A stretch of DNA of 64,000 nt, from the NCBI GenBank assembly GCA_964652775.1, contig CAZZAM010000006.1:62001-126000 (forward strand), written 5' to 3'. Shown here piece by piece: positions 24,693 to 32,747 of this stretch. The stretch's first letter is position 1, and every line of letters begins with the position of its first letter. The position numbers and the translations under genes are program-made. The DNA comes from UBA11346 sp038060575. GTDB lineage: Bacteria > Planctomycetota > UBA11346. The notes beneath the pieces were generated by a model. It ran no database searches and was not told the origin of the DNA. It was given only the letters and a program-made list of their open reading frames with translations.

Positions 24693-25214
24693 ATGCACTT
24701 CGTCGCCTGCACGCACGCGGACCACGCCAACGCGATCCTCGCGATTCTGAACGAGGCGATCGTCACCTCGACCGCGTTATACGACTACCAGCCGCGTCCA
24801 TTCGAGAGCATGGCCACGTGGTTTGCAGCCAAAGAGGCACGGCGCTTTCCGGTAATTGGTGCGGTAGCTGACGACGGGACGCTCCTTGGGTTCGCGAGCT
24901 ATGGCGCGTTTCGCGCATTTCCTGCGTACAAGTACACGGTCGAGCACTCGGTCTATGTCCACAAAGATCATCGTGGAAAAGGCGTTGCTACGGCGCTGAT
25001 GCAGCGACTCATCGCAGCGGCTCAGGAGCAGCAGTACCACGTGCTGATCGGTGCGATTGACGGCACCAACACCAGCAGCATTGCGCTGCACGAACGACTC
25101 GGCTTTGTCCACGCGGGCACGATTCCCCAGGCCGGATTCAAATTCGGGCGCTGGCTGGATCTGTGTTTCTACCAATTGCGACTGGCGACACCGACGCAGC
25201 CGGTTGACGGTTAA
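24693..25214 (+). CDS. GNAT family N-acetyltransferase, phosphinothricin acetyltransferase-like
   Basis: A 173-residue GNAT acetyltransferase that uses acetyl-CoA on an amine substrate. The phosphinothricin/methionine-sulfoximine group is shown by the N-terminal YDYQPRPFESMATWFAAKEA, GFASYGAFRAFPAYKYTVEH, the acetyl-CoA binding motif HRGKGVATALMQRLI near residue 93-107, and the final NTSSIALHERLGFVHAGTIP. Many such proteins act on cellular amino acids rather than herbicides. It directly follows mscL; no regulatory link is evident. Confidence 0.9.
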   Translation: MHFVACTHADHANAILAILNEAIVTSTALYDYQPRPFESMATWFAAKEARRFPVIGAVADDGTLLGFASYGAFRAFPAYKYTVEHSVYVHKDHRGKGVATALMQRLIAAAQEQQYHVLIGAIDGTNTSSIALHERLGFVHAGTIPQAGFKFGRWLDLCFYQLRLATPTQPVDG

Positions 25215-25236
25215 ACCTAGATCCGGCGATGGGATA

Positions 25237-25355
25237 ACATGGAGAACCGGAGGAACGGAGCAGACATGGGTTTGAGAATTAATGGTGTTCATCCAGCAGG
25301 TGAGCGCTTCATTCACACAAATCCAGTGCGACTCCGGTCCTCCGGTTCTCCATGT
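25237..25355. repeat. Perfect 18-bp inverted repeat
   Basis: ACATGGAGAACCGGAGGA (25237-25254) and its exact reverse complement TCCTCCGGTTCTCCATGT (25338-25355) are separated by 83 bases with no gene. They sit between the convergent GNAT and ThuA genes. The arms do not match the other families in the window. Confidence 0.85.
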
Positions 25356-25375
25356 CGATCGAATGCCGCGTTGGG

Positions 25376-26902
25376 TTAAATCCCGTTTGCCGCCCCATGG
25401 ATGGCGCGACGCGCACACCACGCGATGACGCGGCGGGCGAAGGCACGCATTTGGGCTGGTTCATAGGTTTTCGCTGAGTGCCCGAGCAGTGATTGAACAA
25501 CCCGACCTGCGCCGACCTCGTAGGCCCACACCAGCGGCTCGTCAGTTCCAGTATCCTCAGAACGCGCGGTCATCAGCGCGGAAATTGGCTCGCTGCCATG
25601 TTGGCGGTAATACAATTCGTCCTCGACGGTGAACGCGGTCATGTTCGCAATCAATGGATGATCCGAACAGGGTTTTACTTCGAAGGAGCGAAAGCGGTCG
25701 TGCGAGCTGGGACCAGGAGCGATGGGACGATGTTCCCAGATCCGGCGCACCAGCGTGCGGTACCACGGCCAATCGGAAGCCGCAGCATCGGTCAGCGACG
25801 CATGGCAGGCACCGTTCGCGAAATGATGGATGAAGACACCGCCGCCGCGTGCGACGAACGTTTGAATCGCAGCGCGCGCTGCCTCCGGCATGCCCGTTGG
25901 ATCCTGCCAATTAACCCAGTTGAGGACCAACACATCCCGGTCGCTTAAGCTCGTTGCCAGGTCATTCGGATCGGTGTGAACGCGCGCGGTGATGCGCGGA
26001 TCGTCACCCCATGCGCGCAATAAAGCAGCGGTTGATTCAGGCCAATTGTGCCAGCGGTGGGCGGCGTTGCCGGCCAAGACGGCGACGCGAATCGGAGCTG
26101 GTGTCGAACCAAGTCCGAGGCGATGGTTAACGTCCTCGCGTTCGGCAAATGGCACGCCGAGTCCCGTAGCAGGCACGGTGCAACCAGCGGCCCAGGCAAT
26201 GCCGTTGAGTAGCAACGTGCGCAGGCCGTTGTGACGCAGGCTGTCGAGACTGTGTCCCATCGTGGTACTGAAACCGCGTCCACCGTCGCTCCGTTCAAGA
26301 GCCCACGCGACATTTTGTTCGTGCGGAGTTCCTGGCAACGCACGCACAGCGACCAGCGGCACGGCCTGCGGATGGACGGCGAGGCGATGGTAGTATTCCT
26401 CGCGCAGCGGTGTCATCACCACACCGCGTAGCGTCTGGTGTTCAGTCGCCACCAGATCAGGCAGACCACTGGCCCAAGTGATGCGCGAGTGCCAATCACG
26501 TTTGCCGTTCTGTTCCCACTGAAATGCCGCGCCTTGCCAGGCAAGAACGCACGGTAATTCACGTTCAGGAGCGAAGGTGCTGAAGTGGATGGCAACGAGG
26601 CCTGCACCTCGTGCCGTTAATTTTTCAACATCTGCGATGCGCTCGGGATTTGCTAGATGTGATGCTTCGGCATAGGGCATGTCGCCATCGCGACCGTCGC
26701 CAATCACGACAAGGCAGTCGGCTTGTATCACGTCGGCAGTCGGCCAGGTGTCGTCTTCGGCGCGCGTAATCTGGAGTTCATTCCCCAGTGGCCCGCGCAG
26801 AAGGCAGTCGTGCAACAATCGAGCCTGCGCCGGATAATCGTGAATACCGTTTCCGTCAGGACCGTGGCTTTTCTTGCCGGCGATGATGACGATGCGTTTC
26901 AC
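25376..26902 (-). CDS. Tandem ThuA-like domain protein
   Basis: A 508-residue fusion of two ThuA-like domains, glutamine-amidotransferase-like folds that in trehalose-utilisation genes and planctomycetes are linked to sugar or glycoside catabolism. The N-terminal copy begins MKRIVIIAGKKSHGPDGNGI, with GDGRDGD and GLVAIHFSTF. The C-terminal copy begins near residue 268 (IRVAVLAGNAAHRWHNWPES), with FVARGGGVFIHHFANG and ENRLPLV-like EDTGTDEPLVWAYEVGAGRV. The GTG start overlaps the dehydrogenase stop by GTGA. Its reaction is unknown; the neighbouring dehydrogenase suggests it works in the same sugar pathway. Confidence 0.8.
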   Translation of the reverse strand: MKRIVIIAGKKSHGPDGNGIHDYPAQARLLHDCLLRGPLGNELQITRAEDDTWPTADVIQADCLVVIGDGRDGDMPYAEASHLANPERIADVEKLTARGAGLVAIHFSTFAPERELPCVLAWQGAAFQWEQNGKRDWHSRITWASGLPDLVATEHQTLRGVVMTPLREEYYHRLAVHPQAVPLVAVRALPGTPHEQNVAWALERSDGGRGFSTTMGHSLDSLRHNGLRTLLLNGIAWAAGCTVPATGLGVPFAEREDVNHRLGLGSTPAPIRVAVLAGNAAHRWHNWPESTAALLRAWGDDPRITARVHTDPNDLATSLSDRDVLVLNWVNWQDPTGMPEAARAAIQTFVARGGGVFIHHFANGACHASLTDAAASDWPWYRTLVRRIWEHRPIAPGPSSHDRFRSFEVKPCSDHPLIANMTAFTVEDELYYRQHGSEPISALMTARSEDTGTDEPLVWAYEVGAGRVVQSLLGHSAKTYEPAQMRAFARRVIAWCARRAIHGAANGI

Positions 26903-27876
26903 AGGAGACTCCAGTCAAAGACGGCAGTCAGCATGCCACCATGCTGGGCCTGCAGATCACGATAGACCTGTTGCACATCGCGTGGGTTCACGCCTCGGCG
27001 CACGAACCCATCAGTACGCATGCGCCCCGAGCCTAGCCACTCCATCGCTGCAATGGCGTTGTCACGCAGTGAGCCGTGACGATGTGCGGTCGGCTCAGGC
27101 GGAACTTCCCATTCCCAGCCCGAACGGAGATGCACATAACGGTGGAAAACAGCGTGCAAAATGTCGAATGATTGGATGTCGGCGCGTTGCTTCCACGGCA
27201 CGCCAACCAACACGACTTCACCACCGATACGCACCATGCGACAGGCGTCGCGGACTGCGGCTTCGTGACCGGCGCACTCGACCACCATGGTGATTTTGTC
27301 TTTCCACGTCGGATCGTCGATTGGTAGGCGTTCGCACAACTCGATGCCGCGTCCGGCAAGAAATTCTCGCCGCGCTGCCACCGGATCGCACGCCAGTACC
27401 CGATAACCAGCTGCCGCAAACATCTGCGCGGCGAAGTTGCCGATGATGCCCAGGCCGGTGATTGCCACCCACTCCGGCGGTCTGGCTTGCGTTGTGGTCA
27501 ATGTACTCCACGAGACTGCAGCCAAACGCGAGAGCGCAGCGCTCACGGCATCGACGCCATCCGGTACACGGATGCTTCGTGCTGCCTTACAACGCACGCG
27601 CGAGCCATGGCCGAAATGCCCGAAGCGAATCTCGCCCACGTTGGCGCCAGATGTCGGCCCTGCCCGATCCACGCGAAACACGGCGGCGTAACCTGTCCCC
27701 GAAGCTGGTTTGGTTGGATCTTGCGTAGCGTAGGCCCAATTGAGTTCGGTGCCGGGACTGACTGCCGATGCGATCATCGTCCCTTCAATCTCATCGTCCG
27801 CGAAGGGCGCGTCGTTGCTGATCGGAACCAGCGCGATGCAGCCGGGGGCGGCGATGCGGAAGTCAAGACTATCCAT
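26899..27876 (-). CDS. Zinc-type alcohol dehydrogenase-like oxidoreductase (MDR family)
   Basis: A 325-residue medium-chain dehydrogenase/reductase. The Rossmann motif GLGIIGNFAAQMFAAAGYRV (residues about 147-166) binds NAD(P), and VVECAGHEAAVRDACRMVRI and GEVVLVGVPW complete the coenzyme domain. The N-terminal catalytic part has few zinc ligands, so it may be of the zinc-independent type. Such genes next to ThuA often act on sugar alcohols. GGAG lies eight bases before the ATG at 27876; the frame is open 33 bases further up but without a site. It ends overlapping the ThuA start and is divergent from an AraC regulator. Confidence 0.85.
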   Translation of the reverse strand: MDSLDFRIAAPGCIALVPISNDAPFADDEIEGTMIASAVSPGTELNWAYATQDPTKPASGTGYAAVFRVDRAGPTSGANVGEIRFGHFGHGSRVRCKAARSIRVPDGVDAVSAALSRLAAVSWSTLTTTQARPPEWVAITGLGIIGNFAAQMFAAAGYRVLACDPVAARREFLAGRGIELCERLPIDDPTWKDKITMVVECAGHEAAVRDACRMVRIGGEVVLVGVPWKQRADIQSFDILHAVFHRYVHLRSGWEWEVPPEPTAHRHGSLRDNAIAAMEWLGSGRMRTDGFVRRGVNPRDVQQVYRDLQAQHGGMLTAVFDWSLL

Positions 27877-27974
27877 GCTGGTAACTCCTGCGCGACTTGG
27901 GGCTTTCACTGTCGTCTGCTACGGATCATATGCAATTCATGGTAACTCACGCCATGGACCGGACTCACGGCAAC

Positions 27975-28832
27975 ATGTCTCAGAATCCTGGCACCAACGT
28001 ACCCGAGGCCGCCCTCACGGTTGAGGCGTGGCTACCGGGCAGCAATCGAACCTTCCCTGATGGAGCCAGGCACATCAAGACCGCGCCATGTACGATCATC
28101 GCGATTGTGCTGCGCGGTTCCTACGTCGTCAGTCGCAGCGACGGCTCGCGTCACACCGCCCGTGCGGGCGAAGCGTTCGTGGCTCAGGAAGGCGACTGGC
28201 TCGACATCGTCCATCGCGCTGATCGCCGTGGCGGAACTATGGCCTCGTGTTGGGTCCATCTGCGCATCACTGCATTCGGATCGCTGGATGCGTGTCGGTT
28301 GCTGCAGTTACCCGCAATTTTGCCAGCTGAACCAGCGGCCATTATTCGTGAGCACATCGATGCGACCAGCCAGCCACTGTTGGGACTACGCGGAGCAGCG
28401 CGTCGCGCGGCGGCGGGCATGGCGACGCTGGAGGTGCTTGCCGGTAGCGCGCGCCCATCGGCGGAAGGTCGCTCGTTGTTAGCGCGCGCCGCCGGCCTGA
28501 CCGCGTTGGCATCGTGGATCCGTGCGCACCTTGCTGAGCCCATCACGCTGACCGATCTGGCGCGTGTTGCCGCGCTATCGAAAAGTCGATTGCACGCCCG
28601 CTTCCAAAGCGAGATCGGCATGGCACCCATGGCGTGGGTGCGTGAGCTGCGTTTACAATCCGCGCGCGACCGTTTGCTGGCCACCGAAGGATCAGTTGCA
28701 GAGATCGGTAGCGACTGCGGGTTCCCGGACCAATTTCATTTCAGCCGCGCCATACGGACACGATTTGGCGTTTCGCCGGTCGGACTGCGCCGGCAGGCGC
28801 ATGCGAGCGAGGGGCGGCAATCGGCAACATAA
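27975..28832 (+). CDS. AraC family regulator of the dehydrogenase/ThuA module
   Basis: A 285-residue regulator. The N-terminal half has an AraC-type sugar-binding cupin (PCTIIAIVLRGSYVVSRSDG, ARAGEAFVAQEGDWLDIVHR). The C-terminal HTH is clear: LADLARVAALSKSRLHARFQ type in TLTDLARVAALSKSRLHARF, then IGSDCGFPDQFHFSRAIRTR. The start could also be an upstream ATG at 27930 or 27954; 27975 leaves about 100 bases for the divergent promoters with the dehydrogenase at 27876. It is likely to sense a sugar and control that divergent operon (inference from arrangement). Confidence 0.85.
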   Translation: MSQNPGTNVPEAALTVEAWLPGSNRTFPDGARHIKTAPCTIIAIVLRGSYVVSRSDGSRHTARAGEAFVAQEGDWLDIVHRADRRGGTMASCWVHLRITAFGSLDACRLLQLPAILPAEPAAIIREHIDATSQPLLGLRGAARRAAAGMATLEVLAGSARPSAEGRSLLARAAGLTALASWIRAHLAEPITLTDLARVAALSKSRLHARFQSEIGMAPMAWVRELRLQSARDRLLATEGSVAEIGSDCGFPDQFHFSRAIRTRFGVSPVGLRRQAHASEGRQSAT

Positions 28833-28856
28833 GCGTATCCAGAATCGTCATTATCT

Positions 28857-28925
28857 AGCCATCAAGCCACTGATATAAAACAACTTACAATATATTGCAT
28901 TTGTATTGCAAATTTGTAAAACTCC
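28857..28925 (+). promoter_or_regulatory. AT-rich region upstream of the AAA_14 gene
   Basis: The bases before 28929 are strikingly AT-rich compared with the surroundings, with TATAAAAC and TTACAATATATTGC stretches and a small repeat ATTTG-TATTG-CAAAT. It is a good candidate for a promoter or protein-binding site, but I cannot fix -35 and -10 boxes with confidence. Confidence 0.4.
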
Positions 28926-28928
28926 ATC

Positions 28929-30104
28929 ATGCCCACCCCAGGACTGCGCTTAGCCCGTGAGCGTCTGCTTGCTGCCGCCCGGCAGCAGTTGGTAGTCGGC
29001 GTCACCGGCCCACGGCAGGCGGGCAAGACGACGTTGGTGCGGTCGTGCTTTCCCGATCACGCCTATCTGAACCTGGAAGATCCTGAGTTGCTCGCCTTCG
29101 CCCAACGTGATCCCAAGGGCTTCCTCGCTCGCGATGGCGGCATGATCATTGACGAGGTGCAGCGCGTGCCGGCGCTGCTGTCGGTGATCCAGACCATCGT
29201 CGATGTCGATCCGCGTCCGGGGCGATTCATCATCACCGGTTCGCAGGTCTTCGCGCTGTCGGCGGCGATCAGCCAGTCGCTCGCTGGACGCATCGCATTG
29301 ATCACGTTATTGCCGTTCAGTCTCGGCGAACTGGCTGCGATGGGCCGCGCACCAGAGCGGCTCGACACGCTGCTGCTAACCGGTGGCTATCCGCCGATCT
29401 ACGATCGTGATCTGCCGCCGCGTTTGTGGCTGGCTGACTACATCACCACGTATATCGAGCGCGATGTCCGCCAAGTGTTGGAGATCCGCGATCTCGCCGC
29501 CTTCCAACGATTCGTGACCTTATGCGCCGGATGGGTTGGGCAGTTGGTCAACTTGTCGTCGCTCGCTTCCGACGCTGGTGTGACGGTCAACACCGCGAAG
29601 TCCTGGCTTGGCGTGTTGCAGACCAGCGGCCTCATTCATCTGCTGCAACCACACCACCGCAACTTCCGCAAGCGTTTGATAAAAAAACCAAAGCTCCACT
29701 GGATCGATAGCGGTCTGTGCTGCCGACTGCTCGGCATTCAGGACGCTGATCATCTCGCAACCCATCCGGCCCGTGGTGCGATCTTCGAGAGTTGGGTGTG
29801 CAGCGAACTGCTGAAAGGCCGCTACCAACGCGGCGAAACGGCGAATCTCTACTTCTGGCGCAATCATGTGGGCGACGAGATTGATCTCCTTGCGGATCAC
29901 GGCCAAACATTGCTGCCCATCGAGTGCAAGTCCGGGGCCACCATCGCTGGCGACTGGCTGAGTGGACTGACCAAGTGGACCACGCTGGCTGGTGCTGACG
30001 CCGAACCGCCGGTGCTGGTGCATGGTGGAACCACAACGGGAACACGCGAAGGTGTGCGCTTGGTGCCGTGGCATGAGGTACCGACGTTGGCGGGGACGTG
30101 CTGA
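28929..30104 (+). CDS. AAA_14 ATPase with C-terminal DUF4143
   Basis: A 391-residue protein of the AAA_14-DUF4143 group, widespread and of unresolved role, often found singly in genomes and varying between strains. Walker A is GPRQAGKTTLV near residue 26, Walker B GGMIIDEVQRV near 69, then sensor GRFIITGSQVFAL. The DUF4143 part carries AGWVGQLVNLSSLASDAGVT, NLYFWRNHVGDEIDLLADHG and LLPIECKSGATIAGDWL, where E-I-D and E-C-K match a PD-(D/E)XK nuclease-like core. The start follows an AT-rich stretch. No partner gene is present. It may belong to nucleic-acid metabolism; a defence role is not supported by neighbours. Confidence 0.85.
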   Translation: MPTPGLRLARERLLAAARQQLVVGVTGPRQAGKTTLVRSCFPDHAYLNLEDPELLAFAQRDPKGFLARDGGMIIDEVQRVPALLSVIQTIVDVDPRPGRFIITGSQVFALSAAISQSLAGRIALITLLPFSLGELAAMGRAPERLDTLLLTGGYPPIYDRDLPPRLWLADYITTYIERDVRQVLEIRDLAAFQRFVTLCAGWVGQLVNLSSLASDAGVTVNTAKSWLGVLQTSGLIHLLQPHHRNFRKRLIKKPKLHWIDSGLCCRLLGIQDADHLATHPARGAIFESWVCSELLKGRYQRGETANLYFWRNHVGDEIDLLADHGQTLLPIECKSGATIAGDWLSGLTKWTTLAGADAEPPVLVHGGTTTGTREGVRLVPWHEVPTLAGTC

Positions 30105-30171
30105 GATAAAGACGTCGAGTTCTTTGCTGACGCTCATTGCTGAATCAACGTAGGGCCAAAGGCCCGTTGGT

Positions 30172-30315
30172 TATCCCAGCCTGGGGCAACGCCCCAGGAA
30201 ATCGGACGATATGATTTTGAAGGGCTGAAGGCCCGATCAAAATGATGGATCGGGCCTTCAGCCCTCGCGTATCTTTGGACTCACTAAACCTGGGACGTTG
30301 TCCCAGGCTGGGATA
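30172..30315. repeat. Nested inverted repeat, GGGCCTTCAGCCCT type
   Basis: Outer arms 30172-30198 and 30289-30315 pair over 27 bases with two mismatches (TATCCCAGCCTGGGGCAACG). The inner arms 30221-30238 and 30248-30265 pair perfectly over 18 bases (AGGGCTGAAGGCCCGATC). It fills most of the 280-base space between the convergent AAA_14 and AraC genes. The remaining part, 30316-30384, is unstructured. Inner hairpins of this sequence are common REP-like repeats in related bacteria (from memory, not checked). Confidence 0.85.
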
Positions 30316-30384
30316 GATCGCGCCGTTGGCGCTGTGCGAGTGATAGAGCAGCAGCGTGACAGTTCTGAATATCTGTGGCAATAT

Positions 30385-31203
30385 TCAGGGTTTCCGCTTT
30401 CGCCACGCACGCGGACTTTTCCCGGCCCAGCGGCGAAAGCGTTGCGAGAAATAAAACGGGTCGCTGAATCCGACTTCAGCGCCGATGTCGGCAACGGTGC
30501 GCGTGGTGGCGTCCAGCAAGGCGGCGGCGCGGCGCAGGCGTTCGTGTTCCAGCCAACGGCCGGGGCTGTCGCCAACCTGTTCGCGGAAACGGTGGGCGAA
30601 GCGCGACGGCGACATGTCGGCGGCGCGGGCCATGGCGGCGAGGCTTGGCGGCGACGACAGATCACGTAGGGCAAGATCCATTGCCGTGCGCAGCCGTGGA
30701 TCGAGTCGCGTTGCGGCTTCGTTGGGATTGGCTCGCGCGAGCAGCAACAAGGCGCGTTCGATGGCGTTCATCGCCAAGCGTTCGCTGTGGGCGGCTGACG
30801 TGCGGCTGCATGCATCAGCGGCATCCAGGCAGGCGGTGACGTCGCGATGCGCGGCGCGTTCAAGATGCAGATGCAAGAGTCCAGGCACCGGCTCGGGCCA
30901 GGTCACCAGATCCAGCCACGCATCGGGCAACAGGATGTGCGCCCAGGCGAGTTCCCACGCGCCGACCTGCGGATCGGTCTGGTAACCGTGCGGATAACCG
31001 GGACGCAGTAGCACGACGTCGCCGGTCCGCACCGCGAAGGTTCCCCGGTTGGAGGTGAAGAGGCCGCCGCCAGCCACCGTTGCGATGATCAGCCAATCGT
31101 TCGAGCCGTGCGAGCGGGTGGTGGCATAACCAGTTTTACGCGAGAAATGCCCGGTAAATATCCGTGCGCCAGCCGGGATCGTGTGTTCGGGGTGGATGGC
31201 CAT
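30385..31203 (-). CDS. AraC family regulator, divergent from phyH-like gene
   Basis: A 272-residue AraC regulator starting MAIHPEHTIPAGARIFTGHF. The N-terminal cupin has FAVRTGDVVLLRPGYPHGYQ, the C-terminal HTH SLAAMARAADMSPSRFAHRF then IGAEVGFSDPFYFSQRFRRW. No good Shine-Dalgarno is visible and the frame is open upstream to 31293; M31 begins the homologous region. The divergent phytanoyl-CoA dioxygenase gene starts 71 bases away, so it is the likely target. Confidence 0.88.
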   Translation of the reverse strand: MAIHPEHTIPAGARIFTGHFSRKTGYATTRSHGSNDWLIIATVAGGGLFTSNRGTFAVRTGDVVLLRPGYPHGYQTDPQVGAWELAWAHILLPDAWLDLVTWPEPVPGLLHLHLERAAHRDVTACLDAADACSRTSAAHSERLAMNAIERALLLLARANPNEAATRLDPRLRTAMDLALRDLSSPPSLAAMARAADMSPSRFAHRFREQVGDSPGRWLEHERLRRAAALLDATTRTVADIGAEVGFSDPFYFSQRFRRWAGKSPRAWRKRKP

Positions 31204-31273
31204 GCAGCAGGATCTTCCAGGTCCGCGGCAGCCGGTCAAATTCCCAGTTCGCTCCGTGTGCGACGATGTCGGC

Positions 31274-32101
31274 ATGACCGCCACGCTCGCCAACCCGATC
31301 CTCCACCTCCTAACTGCGGATGAATCCGCTGCGTACGCACGCGATGGTTACCACATCCAGCGCGGCTTGCTCAGCCAGCAGGACGTGAGCGAGGTTCTCG
31401 ATGCGTTCATGCGGCTGGCCAAGAACGGTCCGATCGACGGCCTGTCGAACGTGCCACTACAGACCGCAGCCACCGATCCGCTGGCAAAGTTCCCGCGCAT
31501 GATGCACCCGCACATCCATCCCGAGCATCCGGAGACCTGCCGCCTCGCGCTGCGCTGGCTCCTTGACCGCCGCATCGAAGCGATCCTCAGCGACCTGATG
31601 GGCGAACCGCCAGTCGCCGCACAAAGCATGTTCTACTTCAAGCCGCCCGGTTCACGCGGTCAGGATTTCCATCAGGACAATTTTTATCTGCAGGTCGCAC
31701 CGACGACGTGCATGGCGGCGTGGATCGCCCTTGATGCGGCAGACAACGGCAACGGTGGTCTGATGGTCGCGCGTGGCTCGCATCGCATCGCCACATTGAA
31801 ACCAACTCAGGCCGACATGTCCGTCTCGATGGCCACCGAGCACGTCGACATTCCAGCAGGCTGCGATGTGGTTGCGCCCCAACTCGCGGCCGGCGACGTG
31901 TTGTTCTTCAACGGGCAGTTGGTGCACGGCTCGAAGCCGAACACATCCGCTGATCGTTTCCGTCGCTCGTTGATCTGTCATTACTTGCCGTCATCGAGTA
32001 CGCAGATCGGCCGCGGCTATCATCCCGCGCTGAAGCGATTTGATGGTAAATCAGCGTCGTTTGCAGCGCCGAAAGGGGAGAAGGGGGCGGAGGTGCATTG
32101 A
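31274..32101 (+). CDS. Phytanoyl-CoA dioxygenase (PhyH) family protein
   Basis: A 275-residue Fe(II)/2-oxoglutarate dioxygenase. The iron facial triad is visible: FHQDNFYLQVAPTTCMAAWI gives H-x-D and FNGQLVHGSKPNTSADRFRR gives the distal His and the Arg that binds 2-oxoglutarate. Double-stranded beta-helix strands are recognisable (GGLMVARGSHR and ACDVVAPQLAAGDVLFF). Substrates in planctomycetes for such enzymes are often ectoine-like or natural-product side chains; here unknown. It faces the AraC regulator and is probably controlled by it. The ATG at 31274 has only a weak site. Confidence 0.85.
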   Translation: MTATLANPILHLLTADESAAYARDGYHIQRGLLSQQDVSEVLDAFMRLAKNGPIDGLSNVPLQTAATDPLAKFPRMMHPHIHPEHPETCRLALRWLLDRRIEAILSDLMGEPPVAAQSMFYFKPPGSRGQDFHQDNFYLQVAPTTCMAAWIALDAADNGNGGLMVARGSHRIATLKPTQADMSVSMATEHVDIPAGCDVVAPQLAAGDVLFFNGQLVHGSKPNTSADRFRRSLICHYLPSSSTQIGRGYHPALKRFDGKSASFAAPKGEKGAEVH

Positions 32102-32219
32102 GGAGAGCGGTCGGGCGTCTTGTTCTGATTGCTTAGCTGTGTAGAGACACAGTCGTGATCCGTGAATCTGGCCATGTCGTCACCTATGCGTCAGCACGAA
32201 TCCTGGTTGGAGTACCAGC

Positions 32220-32741
32220 TTGAAAAAGCTCATATTATTTTGCGTCCTCATGGGAACCCTGGCTGCGATTTGGTTTGTTCGCACCACAGAGACCGCGATT
32301 ACAATTGAGTTTAAGAAAAAGGACAACCTGTGGCACGAACAAAAAATGGTAATGGATACCAGTTGGCAGATTGCCTTCGAAAATGAAATGCGATCATGGC
32401 TCGGATACAACAGGCGATTTGAAACAGCGTTTGTAGACAAGAAAGAGTACGCAGAGGCTCATCACGCATATTTGGAAGAGCAGAATGTGATGCGGGCATT
32501 GAAGGAACAAAATTGGGAGAACGTTATTATTGCTAACTATGGCAGGCCACGATCGGGAAAGGATTACAATTACTCAGGATCGGTGAGTGGAGAGGTCTAT
32601 ATGTTTAGTTTTTTGATTGGAGCTGACGGAAAAGCCACAGCTATCGGAAGCGCTAAGGCGTTCATCTTTGATAAAGAAGGAATTTTAGTTTGGGTTATGA
32701 AGAAGGAAGGAGAGGGAAAGAGAATATACGGACCACCATGA
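32220..32741 (+). CDS. AT-rich orphan protein with N-terminal anchor
   Basis: A 173-residue protein of unknown family. An N-terminal hydrophobic segment (ILFCVLMGTLAAIWFV, residues 5-20) suggests a signal anchor, followed by a Lys/Glu-rich, charged domain with TAITIEFKKKDNLWHEQKMV and MFSFLIGADGKATAIGSAKA. The start is a TTG with GGAG seven bases upstream. Base composition is clearly lower in GC than its neighbours (24 of the 60 bases 32341-32400 are G or C), and codon use is AT-rich. This points to recent acquisition. It is convergent with menE. Confidence 0.6.
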   Translation: MKKLILFCVLMGTLAAIWFVRTTETAITIEFKKKDNLWHEQKMVMDTSWQIAFENEMRSWLGYNRRFETAFVDKKEYAEAHHAYLEEQNVMRALKEQNWENVIIANYGRPRSGKDYNYSGSVSGEVYMFSFLIGADGKATAIGSAKAFIFDKEGILVWVMKKEGEGKRIYGPP

Positions 32742-32747
32742 GTTGTC

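Noticed and set aside
28929..30104. Antiphage defence island
   Set aside because: A single AAA_14 ATPase with no restriction, toxin or nuclease partners nearby.
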